Source: Epiperipatus broadwayi (Eukaryota; Onychophora; Udeonychophora; Euonychophora; Peripatidae). Taken from it: 64,000 nucleotides of DNA. Both the position numbers and the translations under genes were made by a program. How positions within the stretch are numbered: position 1 is the first letter of the stretch; each line of letters opens with the position of its first letter. Shown piece after piece: positions 46,732-58,515 of this stretch. The stretch is taken from contig JAQFVV010000018.1 of the NCBI GenBank assembly GCA_028023455.1, forward strand, positions 5,297,800 through 5,361,799, in the 5' to 3' direction. Under the pieces are notes generated by a model. It saw only the letters and a list, made by a program, of their open reading frames with translations, ran no database searches and was not told where the DNA came from.

Positions 46732-49480
46732 CATGTGCAATCTTAAGTGCATGATAAAAAAAACCTATAGAGTAGAGATCACCTGAATATACCACACTTG
46801 TCATCTGCAATAACCATGTAATCATATTGCTTATATTGCCATCATTGGATTGCCAAACAGAATTCCCTGGAAAACAAATGAAAAGACATTTGTACATGAA
46901 TTGCGGTACCTGAAAGTTCGATGAGAATATAACAGAGCACAAGATAAACTTGAAATTTACACTTATCAGAGTGCCTGGTTTTCAAATATTTACTTATCAG
47001 TAAACTTATGTATTTTATTGTTATATTCCCGGGAATTAAAAGATAAACATTTTATTTTTTTCTATTTTGATTGTAATTTTTTTTTTTTTGTAGTATTAAT
47101 TTTATGACCAATTGTGAACTTTTGACTTGTGCATGTAGATATTGATTCACAAACACAAATGTCTAAATGCAAATGCCAAATGAATAAAGGGAAGGAGATA
47201 TAATTAAGTAAATGTATAAAGAAGTCATGGAAACAAGAGAACTCTAAGGGATTAATTATATAGATAACTTGTCTTGTATTATTATTTCGTATTCTTAATA
47301 TCTGTATTTGATGGAGGGAAATTTATACTATGTAATGAGGAAAATGATCAATTTTGTGATATTATTATTATCATTCAAAAATAAATTGATTTGTTTTTAA
47401 AATTATCTAGTTGGTGATCTATCATTTCATTAAATTATTTATTAAAAATAATAAATGAATATGAATAAAAATTAATAGCATTCTGTGTCTATCTATAATG
47501 AAGTATAACTACCACTCACCCTGAGAATTACATCTATAATGCTGAATTAGTATAGGGAATTGCTATATTTGTCCTCTCATTATATAATTCTTTATTCATT
47601 ATATAAAAATTGCACTTAAGGCTGATGATCAATATCAGTCCTCATAAATATGCCTTGAGGGATGTTATATATTCGGCTATGAAGCTGACTACCAACAATT
47701 ACCACAACATTATTAATAACAATTACATATATTTATTTACATGTTGTACATACATAAATTAAGGTTTAACTGAGTAGCAATCATATTTACTTTATTTACA
47801 CATATAACAAAATAGTCCTTGATTTAAAGTTCTACTTTCACTGCCCATATCTTCACTGAGTAACTAATCCTGACACTATACCAGTGGTAACATTGAATAT
47901 TAAAGTCTATACACAAGTTGTTTTACACAAACACAATTTGATTTGGGCCTCCTCAGGTGTACATAAATAATAAAAGACCGGTCCAGTCTATTAACATTTT
48001 CCCTAGCTAGTTATCTTTAATCTGCACAGACTCTGGGACACATTCATCATTGCTGAAAAGTCTGGGCACTTTTCCCTCAGCTTTTCTCAAGGTCGTTATG
48101 AAATCCATGACACAGCAACAATATCAGCTTATGATGAGTAGAGAAAGCTGACAATGTCTCTTTTTAGTGTGCACTATTTATACTCCTTTTTTCTTTGCTT
48201 GATATCATTAATAAATTCCTAACATTCCAATGTAACTGTACTTCTATTTGGCTAATGCTTCTTTACAATGATGATTAGGATCCAGTTTTTACTTATGTGT
48301 TCACTTCCATAGTAATTAGCTTTAAATATTTTATCCATTTGTTTGCTTATAAAATTAGTTTAATATTTGATTTTAAATTATATACAGTTTTCTCTGTCTC
48401 TTAAATCCATTAGTTATATCCGGCCTTGTAATTAACAACATGGTTTATCTTTCAGCAATCTTTTGTAGAATGCTTTTAATCTATGAACGATCTTCATCTG
48501 TTTAAGTTTAATTTAACTGCCAATCATTTTTTTTTGTTGCTATTAAACTTATCTTTATTTTTTTACCGAATCTATTTTCCTTTTTTTTAAAAAAAACAAC
48601 AACTTATTAGCAATCTTTTTTATTACTTTTAAAACTGAGATATGTAAACTTAGCTTTATAACTTATAACTATCGAGTTACTAAAGCGTATATATATTTTC
48701 TGCAAAATATAGCAATGAGTCAAAACCCGAATATAGATTCTGTATAATATTAGGGACATGTAAGTTGGCTGTGAAATATAACTAAATAACATTAGTTCAA
48801 TCATTTTCATTAAATAAAATTGAGAAATAATGGGGTAATATTTTAATATCGAATTATAAAATAATTCATAAATTTATATAAATAGCGTATGAGGTTCAAA
48901 TAATTTATTCAATCTCTGATAATAAATAACCCGTGAGGAAGTGGTGCCCGATACAATATATATACGGAGCCCGATACAATATATATACTATATTATAAAT
49001 ATATATGTATCACTACTATAAAATTAAAATTTAACTGTTGTATATTTTATTTGTGAAATCTTTGTTTTTAATATATAGAAACAAAATGTACCTCTTTACA
49101 TGCAATATTATAACTTTAATAGCACAGTGTAAAAACTACATAAGATTTCAAGAGAAGTGTATGTGTATGCACTTACACACATATATAATAGAGATTAAGA
49201 AAATACCCTGTTAATAAATAAAACGATATTTTGAGATTTTTTAGTGTAACTTGTTCCAAGTCATGTTGAAATCAAATTTTATGGATTTTGATGGAAAAGA
49301 ATATGGTGATTTCGAATAAAAGAAAAATAATTATGAATTAACATTTTTTTTATTATGAATATAATAAGAAATTTTGACAAAGAATTTTATTTTCGTAATA
49401 GGTAAATAAAAGAAAGCAAACTGCTATTTCTTTCTTTTGGTAAAAATGCTAGAGAATATTTTTTTCTGGATCTGAGATTA
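46732..49480. other. A+T-rich DNA with a more complex patch at 47.6-48.2 kb
   Basis: No gene was recognised. The 47600-48200 patch has mixed composition (ACCGGTCCAGTC, TCTGGGACACATTC) and might be part of an unidentified mobile element. The minus-strand frame at 46634-46942 overlaps LTR sequence and is not supported. Confidence 0.35.
48946..48988. repeat. Direct repeat, two 20-bp copies 23 bp apart
   Basis: GCCCGATACAATATATATAC occurs at 48946-48965 and 48969-48988. On the minus strand TGTATCGGGCACCAC would resemble an LTR start, but no partner end was found. Confidence 0.7.
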
Positions 49481-50519
49481 GTCATCATTATGGCAGGTAT
49501 TGTAGATGACAAGTAGATAATGGGACAGACAGAAAAACAGGCATTCAACAGTCAGCTTCATTCCATTGAGGATTAAAGGAATTCTATATTGCAAAGTAAA
49601 TGGTAAAGCAGTGGAAGTGCATCATCCAGAGAAGAATTTGCCTTGCTGCTAATTGGAATTACAGTCTTACAAAAGAAACTATAAACATGCTTTATTATAT
49701 TAGGAAATCTTTTAATATGAGAAGCTAGGCAAAAACAAGTAGCACATCATCGGTTGAAAACCGAGAGCATACCACCCACTTCAATAAATAAGCTTATGAG
49801 AAATTATACTATCAACTCTCATAATCTGCCAGAAAAGGAAAAGACTGGACTATGCAGCTACAATAACTTACATGTATTTGATAAGTAATACACTAATACA
49901 ATGTTAATATACTTGTCTAAAGTGTGAATAGAAGAAAGATATATTTCTGGAAAAAAAAAATCTATGAAAGGACCAAGATAATTATGAAGAAGAAAATACA
50001 TTTACAACCTAGGAGGGAGAATCATAATTGGTGCTACATTCGTGTTGATGGCCTGAACCGCCCAGTCTTACAAAAAGACTATCATGTAACTGTGTATAAT
50101 ATACAATAATAATAAAATTGTTTTTTAAACCAGAAAATAAATGACAATATAAAGAGAATATAAAAACAGAGGTAGGAAAGATTGTATTAGAAGCAATTGT
50201 GTGCTGGGATTGAAATTGATGTGCTATTAATTTATGATATAGCAGAGAAACAGTGGATAATGTGCAAATCTACAAATAGACAAAGAATAGTGAATCAAGA
50301 CTTTGAAATATTTATATATAAATACTCATGATAACTCATTTAAAGAAGAAAACTAATAAGGCACAATAAGTATGGATTCACCAGAATCAGAATAAGTATT
50401 GCAACCAAAGCAGGCAGAGCCAATGGTTCAAAAAGAAAATTCAATAGTACAAATGCAGGCAGAACAGAAGTCAGCTATAGTTAACATGGAATCTTACTAG
50501 CATTCATGGAAAAAATGTG
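49481..50519. other. Possible eroded retroelement sequence
   Basis: Slightly more complex plus-strand DNA. A 61-codon frame at 49924-50109 ends with NWCYIRVDGLNRPVLQKDYH, of ordinary composition but unrecognised. Near 50410 there is glutamine-rich broken peptide (PKQAEPMVQKENSIVQMQAE). Nothing can be named. Confidence 0.25.
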
Positions 50520-51340
50520 TTTAGAATTCAAAGAAATGTACAACCAAAATCAAGAAAAAAAAGCTTCCATTTCTGCTTTAAACTCATATTCTCTAAACTT
50601 TCTCCTAATCCTTTTTTTTTTTTTGTTTTAAATCCATGTTCAAAACCAACAGTTACATTAGTCAACTCAGTTTTAGTCTTTTGTAGAAACTCTTTTACCT
50701 TATTTTCTATTTTTTGATCTGCATTTTCTAATTTTTCTACAACACTATCTGTATCCCACCTCTGCTTATTTCTCTCTTTATTTTCACCTTAACTGTTCTA
50801 GCACTATCCTGTTCTATCTCATCCCTCCTTTCATACCTTCTTTTACTATCTCAATTTCCTGACTTTCTTTACCCATATCTTTCTCTATAGTTTTTATAAC
50901 TTCCTTATTCTCCTCTACTTTTCCCATTATTTCTCATCTCATTTTTTTAATCATTTTTGCTGTGAACTCACCAGTTTCTTCTTTCATTGCCTGCTGACTC
51001 TGTTTCATTTCCAGTAACTCTTGTTTTTTTTCTCTCTATTTTGCCTGCTGAGTTTGTTTAATTTCTTGATGCATTTCTCTCATTTCAGCTTTTATCATAT
51101 CTTCCTGACTTTGTCTAATGTCCATTATCATCATCATCATCTGTGTCTTACTCTTCTTTTTCATTTTTCACAATTTTAGGATTTTTGAAAGACACAGGGC
51201 TTTCTTTCAAGACTACACCACTATCAATTTCTACACTGGCTTCCATTCTTATAAACAAGATCAAATCTAATATTTTTATATTTAACTTTTATTTTCAGTT
51301 TTTCACACAACAACAACAAAATCTATTTATTTAATTTTCT
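50520..51340 (-). pseudogene. Coiled-coil gag- or ORF1-like protein remnant
   Basis: On the minus strand, broken frames read SGVVLKESPVSFKNPKIVKN, then MDIRQSQEDMIKAEMREMHQ and more E/K/Q/M-rich heptad-like peptide (EIMGKVEENKEVIKTIEKDM), then KIENKVKEFLQKTKTELTNV. This is the look of the coiled-coil N-terminal region of a gypsy-like gag or a LINE ORF1 protein. There is no RNA-binding knuckle or RT in reach. Several stops and frame changes show it is dead. On the minus strand a TGGGGCTTTGAG follows CTACCA at about 51555, which could be an eroded LTR end and primer site, favouring gag. Confidence 0.5.
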
Positions 51341-54029
51341 TACATTTAAATAAATCCCAGAAGAAATACACTGTTTAACTGTTTACTTACTTTTATCATA
51401 TTAAAAAGATGAATCCCCTACACCAAACTGCCCCTAAAATCCATACCAACTAGCACAAACTGATCCCTAATACTTAAATCTTGCCTTCCAAACCTGAAAT
51501 ATTTCTCAATTGCCTGAACAAAATCTCATATGGGTTTTAAACTCAAAGCCCCAAGTTGGTAGCGCTAAAATTTTACTAATTATTTACCAATCACTTCTAT
51601 CTTTTTTTGATCACCAATGGCACTACTAGCTCACTTACTACCTAGAAAATTTAATTTATGGTGATCAAAAGTTCATGATAATGAATGATACCAGCTAGAG
51701 CCAGGGAGAGAAAGAGATCTTTAAGATTGTTCAGACAATTGAGAAAAGAACACAAAGATAAATGTCAGCCAAAATAATTTTAAGTAATTTTTAAAGTTTA
51801 TTAAATTCAAGAAAAGAAATAAATCCCAGGAAAATACAATATGAAAGTTTGACTTAGATTTTTACAGCATATTTATCATTAGAGTGTACTTGAGCTTTAA
51901 AACATTAAATGCCCTGGCAGATACGTTCATTTTCTCACCTATAATTTGAAAAGAGGGATTTATAATATTTTCCTGTTAGCAGTTTATAAAAACCAATTCC
52001 GATTTCTCTATTTAGAGATTTCAAAACAAATAATGAATCAGACTTATAGGGAACTTAACAAAACAGCACAGGAGAGCTTTCCTTGACCCGGAATAAAGCA
52101 TCAGAACCAAGAATGTCATATATCTATAGAACAACTTATGGTAAAAACACTTTTAAGGTAAGCAAGGTTATTTCCAATACAAGACGAGAAAGTCTAACAA
52201 GAAAGGATTACAATTTACATTGTCTTGAATAGAAGAAATACAATCTTTGATTTAGGAAAAACAGAACAATATATTCAATAAACTGCCAGCCAAAAGATTT
52301 ATGGTCTGCAGAAAAATACAAACCAAGCTTAACTGAACTAATTCTAATAAAAGGGACAGGTAAGTTAAAATAAAATTATGAATGTCTGCCAAAACATTTA
52401 TTAAGGGTTTGTAATATAAATAATAATAAAAAAACACTAAGCATTTAAAATAACTCACAATACAATCTCAGACAAATGCATAAAAAATAATAATATGGAG
52501 TCTTAAAACTAAGAGTCCACTATATACACTAGTAAGAAAATATATAAGACAAAAGCATTAAAGACATATTCAAAACTTATAATAAATACAGGATTTTTTA
52601 ATATTAAGCTGAGACTTTACAAGGAATTTAACTAGAGATTTAACCCTGGTTAGAATATGAAATCTTTTACCTCAAGGTATAGTACTAGGCCCAACTGATG
52701 TCTTTCAGTGGCACATACAGTTTAGTTCACTTTAAAGTTCCTATGAAGGTTTTTCATTCATATCTTTTGTAGGAAGTATGGAGGCAAGTTCTGGATCATG
52801 CTATTACCGCATGATCTTTGAAGAAGCAATATGGGATCCGGAGTCCATATTGAGGTAGATTTAGCAAGGCATGTTATGGATAATATTTCACATAGCTTGT
52901 AGTTTTAGCATTCTGGAGAGAGTAATGTTATTTAGCAATTAATGGTCCATAGTATGTTGTCTGCAGAGTTTTTTAACAGCTGACAACAATCTTTAAAATA
53001 TAAGGCAGCACAGCAAAAGATAAAATTTAACAAGTTAAATAATTTAATAAATTACATTTTCTTTTGAGAAATGATTATGGGTAAAGATTAATTGATGAAT
53101 AGGAAACTGAAAAATTTTAAGACTAGTCCTATCATTTAAATCATTTATGAAATAACAAAGTACAAAACTAAAGGAGCTTCGTCTATTAAGTAATTAGTGA
53201 ATAATTTACATCTCCTGCAATAATCTTGACTTGAGAAATAATAAAGATTAGGGTTGTAATATGCTCTTTGAATTTTGTACTTAAGCTGGCAGCTTAGATA
53301 TAAATCAACATTAAAATAAATAAATCGCTGTATCAAAATAATATGGAGTTCTAATAAAATGGTTAAATTTTATAGAAAATAAAGTTAATGACGTATTTAA
53401 AGAAAGTTATATAGACATTACATATAGATATCTTAGAGTGAATAAATGAGTATAAATTAATCATACTTTAATATTAATTTACAACAAACATTGTTAAAAG
53501 ATCAAAGGCTTGCAACACTTAGGGTTACCTCAAAACATAGCTGGAGACAGGCTTCATTAACTAAGAGAGGTTTTCTTGATGCTGTTTAATATTATGGGCA
53601 AGATGTTGACTGCACCAGAGTGGCATCATAATGGGCTGGTGGAGATGGAGTCCAGGAGGTGAATAGTCTTCTTTGACCCCACCATTATTTAGATGAAACT
53701 TAAAAACTGATTTGAAGTATATTCACACAGAGAATGACTTTGAAAGCAAGATTCTAACTGATCCTGATAGCAAAATTGAGCTATTTATCTCATTCAGCCT
53801 TATCTATTAGGATCCAATCTACATGATGTTAAACTCATGATTCCTCACTATGGTTAGTGTCTGCCTGGGCAGGAAATCTACAATCCTGCATTAAGACATG
53901 CCCAAGGTTTTATTTGCTAATTAAAGAAAACATAAACACAAATCTGTTTTTCATTTTAATTAAATTTCATAAGTCATTGGATTAAAGCCTATTTACTGAG
54001 ATTGAGATTTGTAGTGAAAATTAAATAAA
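51341..54029. other. Mixed A+T-rich DNA, probably eroded mobile-element sequence
   Basis: Patches of more complex sequence (52080-52130, 52670-52970, 53500-53920) alternate with A+T-rich DNA. No open frame, LTR pair or tRNA-like head was recognised. If 50.5-51.3 kb is a gypsy gag, part of this could be its minus-strand 5' LTR. Confidence 0.3.
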
Positions 54030-54075
54030 AGATAATAATAATAATAATAAACTTTATTTGCAAAAATTTGAGGAA
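54030..54075 (-). mobile_element. LINE/SINE-like 3' tail with (TTA)n
   Basis: On the minus strand the sequence reads TTTGCAAATAAAGTTTATTA followed by further ATT repeats. An AATAAAGTTTATTATTATT terminus is a common 3' end of non-LTR elements. The body on the minus strand (54075 upward) is too eroded to classify. Confidence 0.45.
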
Positions 54076-54439
54076 TTTGTTATATTCTATAAATAAGAAA
54101 TTTTATAATCCGGTGGCTTGTAACACATTTAATAAAATAATAGATTTATAAAGTATGACAAATTACAAAGTCTGCCTTATAAATACTGAATTTACTGTTT
54201 TTACATATTATTTGGGTACATTTTATTAAAATAAAATATAAAATATTATAACCTGATTAAGTAGAAAACGAACTTTAATGAAAAAAAAAAATCTTAAAAC
54301 ATTTGTTGAACTTTATACACATCTGAGATTATGTTTACACTTATTGCACATTTATTTTATATATAATTAGTAATAATAACACAAATAATCAAATGTTATA
54401 ACTTACAGTACTGATTATAAATACTGATGATAAATTATA

Positions 54440-54640
54440 CATATACTACCACCTCAAGCAAGACGGTTGTCAATATATAAGAATGGGTTCAAACCCATAC
54501 TAGTGCTGATGACATTGGCACTAGGTGAAGCAGAAATATGTGCTATAATATTTCCAGCTTCAATATTTAGATTACTGTTGATTTCATTATATATTAATGT
54601 ACTATGGGTGAATCATCCATAAGAGTAAGTTAATCTGAAT
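54440..54640 (+). mobile_element. SINE-like relic with B box and conserved-looking body
   Basis: ATGGGTTCAAACCCAT (about 54483-54498) is a near-ideal B box, here also palindromic, preceded by a weak A-box-like region. The body GCTGATGACATTGGCACTAG then GTGAAGCAGAAATATGTGCT resembles tRNA-SINE bodies in other invertebrates. No poly-A tail was found. Confidence 0.4.
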
Positions 54641-56251
54641 TTTTGCAAGTATGGGTGTATTAGTTTCTTCTTTGAAAAAAACATTACTTTTTAATGGCAT
54701 TGATAAATTACTCATTTATTATTATCTGAATTTATCACCAAAGTGTTTTAGTAAATTTCAGGATTTATTAGAAACCAGGAATGTGAAAACTTGTTTGAAA
54801 AGAAAAAAAAAAGCCAACTATAATATATATGTCTTTATAAAATTTATAACTTAAAATTTAACGATATATTTAATATAATTACAAATTGAAATTTACAACA
54901 AACTTTCATTTTGTTATTATTTTATTAAATACGTCACCCTGTACATAATTATGGCATTATCTGCATAGAATGAAGCAAAACTCATTAGATAAATAAATAA
55001 AATAATATATATATATTTATTATTATTTGGAAATCCATAAAAGAACTCAAATAGTTATCATGTGACTTTTGAAGAGCTTTAAGTGACTGAGAAGAACTGT
55101 CATCCGGGGACCTTTACCTTTGAATACATCACTTTATCATTGCATTGAACTTTGAGGGTATTTGAAAATTGATCCAGAAACATAAAATCAACTCTCAAAG
55201 TTTATTACTTCACTAAATTCTCTGAAAATAGATTAATTGGGAAATAGGTACAAGACTCAGCAAGTGATATTTGCTGCTGCTTGCCACTTGGTTCTTATTG
55301 ATATCAAACTTTCTCAGCTACCATAATACCAGAGTCATTCTTTATAATTTTACATGAAAATTATAATGTCATTAATAACAAATACTATTCAGTAAAGCCA
55401 ATTAAACTAGAGATCGTATGTGTCATGTTCTTTATATTAGAAGTTTTTGTAAATTGTTTAAAAAGCAAAGAAATTTAACAAAATAAATCAAGTTGTGTTG
55501 TATTTTCCAAAAAGTTTTTGAAGTCCAAGTTTATTTGTCATAAGATCCAATAGTTGTTTATTTTTAAATCTTTCATAGAATGTATTATTCAATATATAAA
55601 AAAACATTCAGAAATCATATCTAAAAATAGAAAAGAAAAATATTATGTAGATTATATGTATTTCTTTATACTGATTTTATTAATTGATGGATGCTTAAAT
55701 AATTAAAAGTAATGTACTCATTCAGAAATACTGTCTGAAAGTTATAGTTCATATTTGATTGAAATACTTTGGATGTATTTATGAACAACTAAATAATGAT
55801 CACAACGAATGAAGTACTTCTTTAGTGAGCTTTTAATGAAGCAAAGATTTTTTAAATAATGCATTTTAATGATGTAAAGATCCGTTAAAGTTTATCATGT
55901 AACTCTAAAATTGAGCTGCTAAAACAAATTGTTTTAAAAGGTGCCGAGTTCTACCAATGATGAACACGCCTTATCAGCGGCATGCTATTGGTGAGATTAG
56001 AGAAAGGGGAAGCAATTTAATGTTTCATGTCTCTATTGATCTTTAAGCAAATTATATTCTATGGATTTCATTCAAAAAATGCTTCTACTTGTATTTACGT
56101 GTAATTGTGAGAAAATATTATCAGAAAATAATGTTTGTAATAAATAAATGCTTAATTTTGCTATTTTTATGAAAAAGAAAAATATATAAATGTTTGACTT
56201 TTATCATTTTTTATGAAAAACTGTTACGAAAACTCTAAAATATCATAACTA
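54641..56251. other. A+T-rich DNA, no gene seen
   Basis: Intergenic sequence with homopolymers. A 67-codon frame at 54651-54854 is lysine/isoleucine-rich and unsupported. Confidence 0.45.
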
Positions 56252-56534
56252 TTAACTGAAAGGAGACCCTTTGATTCCTCTTGGAGGCCTTAAAGGAACC
56301 GAACAGGGCAAATTCCTAATGTCCACTCTATACGTTCTTGTCGTTGCAGCTGTTATTACTATGTGATTATTCATATAGTATACGAACATGGATGGGCTGC
56401 TCACCAACACGCATTAGCCAGCGTGGTGAGTTTATTGGCTTTTTACCTCTGAGTTTAAGATCAAGAAACACCATGGTCTTTCTTCTCAGTGCCTGATAAG
56501 GCAGAATGAATGTTTGTGTAAATGATAAATATTT

Positions 56535-57695
56535 TTGCAATACATATATACAATTATGACAGACAAAAATAAAGCATGGCCCTTATTCCCAGGAGGCTGT
56601 AAAGTCACCAACCAAGGCAGCGGTTGGTGGCTGAAGGCAGAGGATGCTAAGAATCCCCTGATTGCGGACCCAGGCTGCCATTTGATGACAGCTTTTTATT
56701 TAGGTACTTACAACTGCAGATCACTTTCAAGTGAAGGAAGATTGCAAGAATTAGAAGAAGAATTGTCTTATATTAAATGGGACATTATTGGACTTTGTGA
56801 AGTTAGAAGAAAAGGTGAAGAAACAATTGATTTAAAAAGTGAACATATACTCTATTATAAAGGCACACATATTGGAAATACAAGTGGAGTAGGATTCATT
56901 ATAAATAAAAAGTGGAAGAACAATATTGTGGAGATTGATGGTGTATCGGACAGAGTTGCAAGATTAGTTATACAACTTAATAGCAGATACCAAATGCAGA
57001 TAATTCAGGTTTATGCCCCAACAAGTTCTCATAGTGATGAAGTAGTAGAAGATTTTTATATGGATGTACAAAAGGCTTTTGATCAGAGTAAACAACATTT
57101 TAAAATTGTTATGGGAGACTTTAATGCTAGAATTGGTAGACAAATGAAAGATGAAATTGCTGTAGGTAATTTTGGTAATGGTAATAGAAATGAGAGAGGA
57201 CATAGACTTGTGGAGTTTGCAGAAAAAGAAAAACTTTATATTATGAATTCATTTTTTGAGAAAAATGTTAAAAGGAAATGGACATGGAAGCATCCAAATG
57301 AAGGTACAGCAGAATTGGATTATATTTTGACTAACAGAAAATACATATTTCAAGATTGTAATGTTCTTAATAAATTTAACACAGGAAGTGATCATCGATT
57401 AGTAAGGTGTAAGTTACGTGTTAATGTAAAACTAGAGAGACAAAAATTATTAAGAAAAACAATATTTACAGTTGATATTCCTAATCTTCAGAAACATTCT
57501 AATGAATTTAAATTAGAACTTACAAATAGGTTTCAAGTGTTAGGAGATTTTGAACATGATTCAGATTTGAATGAAATTAATATGAAAATAACTGATACAC
57601 TTTTAAAAACTGCAACAAAGATAGCTGGTAGAAAAAAGCAGCAATTGACTAATAAAATTTTTACTGAGACTAGATATACAAAAATGATGTATTAA
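56535..57695 (+). CDS. RTE endonuclease domain (N-terminal part of the LINE ORF)
   Basis: A frame of 386 residues. An N-terminal extension (to about residue 53) precedes an APE-type endonuclease: LGTYNCRSL (57-64), GLCEVRR (86-92, catalytic Glu), GVGFIINKKW, QVYAPTS (158-164), MGDFNARIG (193-201, catalytic Asp and Asn), LDYILTN (261-267) and GSDHRLVR (284-291, catalytic Asp-His). All key residues of the family are present, so the nickase could be active. The last few residues before the stop are out of frame because of a shift near 57680. The ATG at 56535 is the first in this frame; an internal start (ATGACAG, 56557) is also possible. Confidence 0.92.
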   Translation: MQYIYTIMTDKNKAWPLFPGGCKVTNQGSGWWLKAEDAKNPLIADPGCHLMTAFYLGTYNCRSLSSEGRLQELEEELSYIKWDIIGLCEVRRKGEETIDLKSEHILYYKGTHIGNTSGVGFIINKKWKNNIVEIDGVSDRVARLVIQLNSRYQMQIIQVYAPTSSHSDEVVEDFYMDVQKAFDQSKQHFKIVMGDFNARIGRQMKDEIAVGNFGNGNRNERGHRLVEFAEKEKLYIMNSFFEKNVKRKWTWKHPNEGTAELDYILTNRKYIFQDCNVLNKFNTGSDHRLVRCKLRVNVKLERQKLLRKTIFTVDIPNLQKHSNEFKLELTNRFQVLGDFEHDSDLNEINMKITDTLLKTATKIAGRKKQQLTNKIFTETRYTKMMY

Positions 57696-58040
57696 AAAGA
57701 ATTGAATATCTCGAATTTTGTAAAATGGTATGGAAAAGAGTTGAAAATGATATAAGAAAGTATAACTGTGAAATAGCAAGGAAAGCTGTAGAAGAAAATA
57801 AAAGTCTCAAGAATGTTAAACAACATTTTGGTATTGGTAGGAAATTTATATCTGCAATAAGAAAAAAAGATGGAATTATTACCAAAAAGAGAGATGACAT
57901 CATGAAATTGGTAGAAGATTTTTATCAAGAATTATATAGTCATAAAGAACAAGTACCTCCTATATCTATTACATCTTCCGAATTGCCCAGAATTTTAAAT
58001 GAAGAAGTGAGACATGCAATTAAATGTATGAAGAAAGGAA
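57683..58040 (+). CDS. RTE linker region between endonuclease and RT
   Basis: In the +2 frame the ORF continues as DVLKRIEYLEFCKMVWKRVE, then FGIGRKFISAIRKKDG and KLVEDFYQELYSHKE, ending in AIKCMKKG, which leads into the RT. The basic, helical linker is typical of RTE proteins. An internal ATG at 57725 is not thought to be a start. A frameshift at about 58037, within the K-PGNDG motif, moves to the next frame. Confidence 0.85.
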
Positions 58041-58515
58041 ACCAGGAAATGATGGAATTATAATTGATACATTAAAAGAAGCAGGTGAAGAAATAGAAAC
58101 AATTTTAGCAAAGTTATATACCAAATGTCTAAATGATAAAGATGTACCAGAAGATTGGAAGAATGCAGTAATAATATTAATATTTAAAAAAGGTGATAAA
58201 GAAGATATTAGAAATTACAGACCTATCAGTCTTTTATCAGTTTTATATAAAATTTTTACCAAGATAATTACAACTCGTCTACAGAGAACTTTGGATTTCC
58301 ACCAACCAAGAGAACAAGCTGGATTTAAAAGTGGTTTTAGTACAATAGATCATATCCAGGTATTGAGAGAAGTCATAGAAAGGACAAATGAATATGAGTT
58401 GTCATTATGTTTTGTATTTGTAGATTATGAAAAGGCATTCGATTCTATACACATTTCTTCAGTGATTAAAGCATTGGATCATCAAGGTATAGATTCAGGA
58501 TTTGTCATATTTTAA
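58024..58515 (+). CDS. RTE reverse transcriptase, N-terminal half
   Basis: The frame carries PGNDGIIIDTLKEAG, then WKNAVIILIFKKGDKEDIRN, YRPISLLSVLYKIFTKIITT, QAGFKSGFSTIDHIQ and motif A FVDYEKAFDSI with its catalytic aspartate. The order and spacing match RTE/non-LTR RT. The frame breaks near 58498. Reverse transcriptase would copy the element's RNA at the nicked target. Confidence 0.93.
   Translation: MYEERKPGNDGIIIDTLKEAGEEIETILAKLYTKCLNDKDVPEDWKNAVIILIFKKGDKEDIRNYRPISLLSVLYKIFTKIITTRLQRTLDFHQPREQAGFKSGFSTIDHIQVLREVIERTNEYELSLCFVFVDYEKAFDSIHISSVIKALDHQGIDSGFVIF

Noticed and set aside
46634-46942. 102-codon minus-strand frame, possibly an exon
   Set aside because: Its C-terminal half is the reverse of the gypsy 3' LTR, and the rest has no recognisable domain.
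57670-57928. Two minus-strand frames in the RTE linker
   Set aside because: Antisense shadows of the LINE coding strand.
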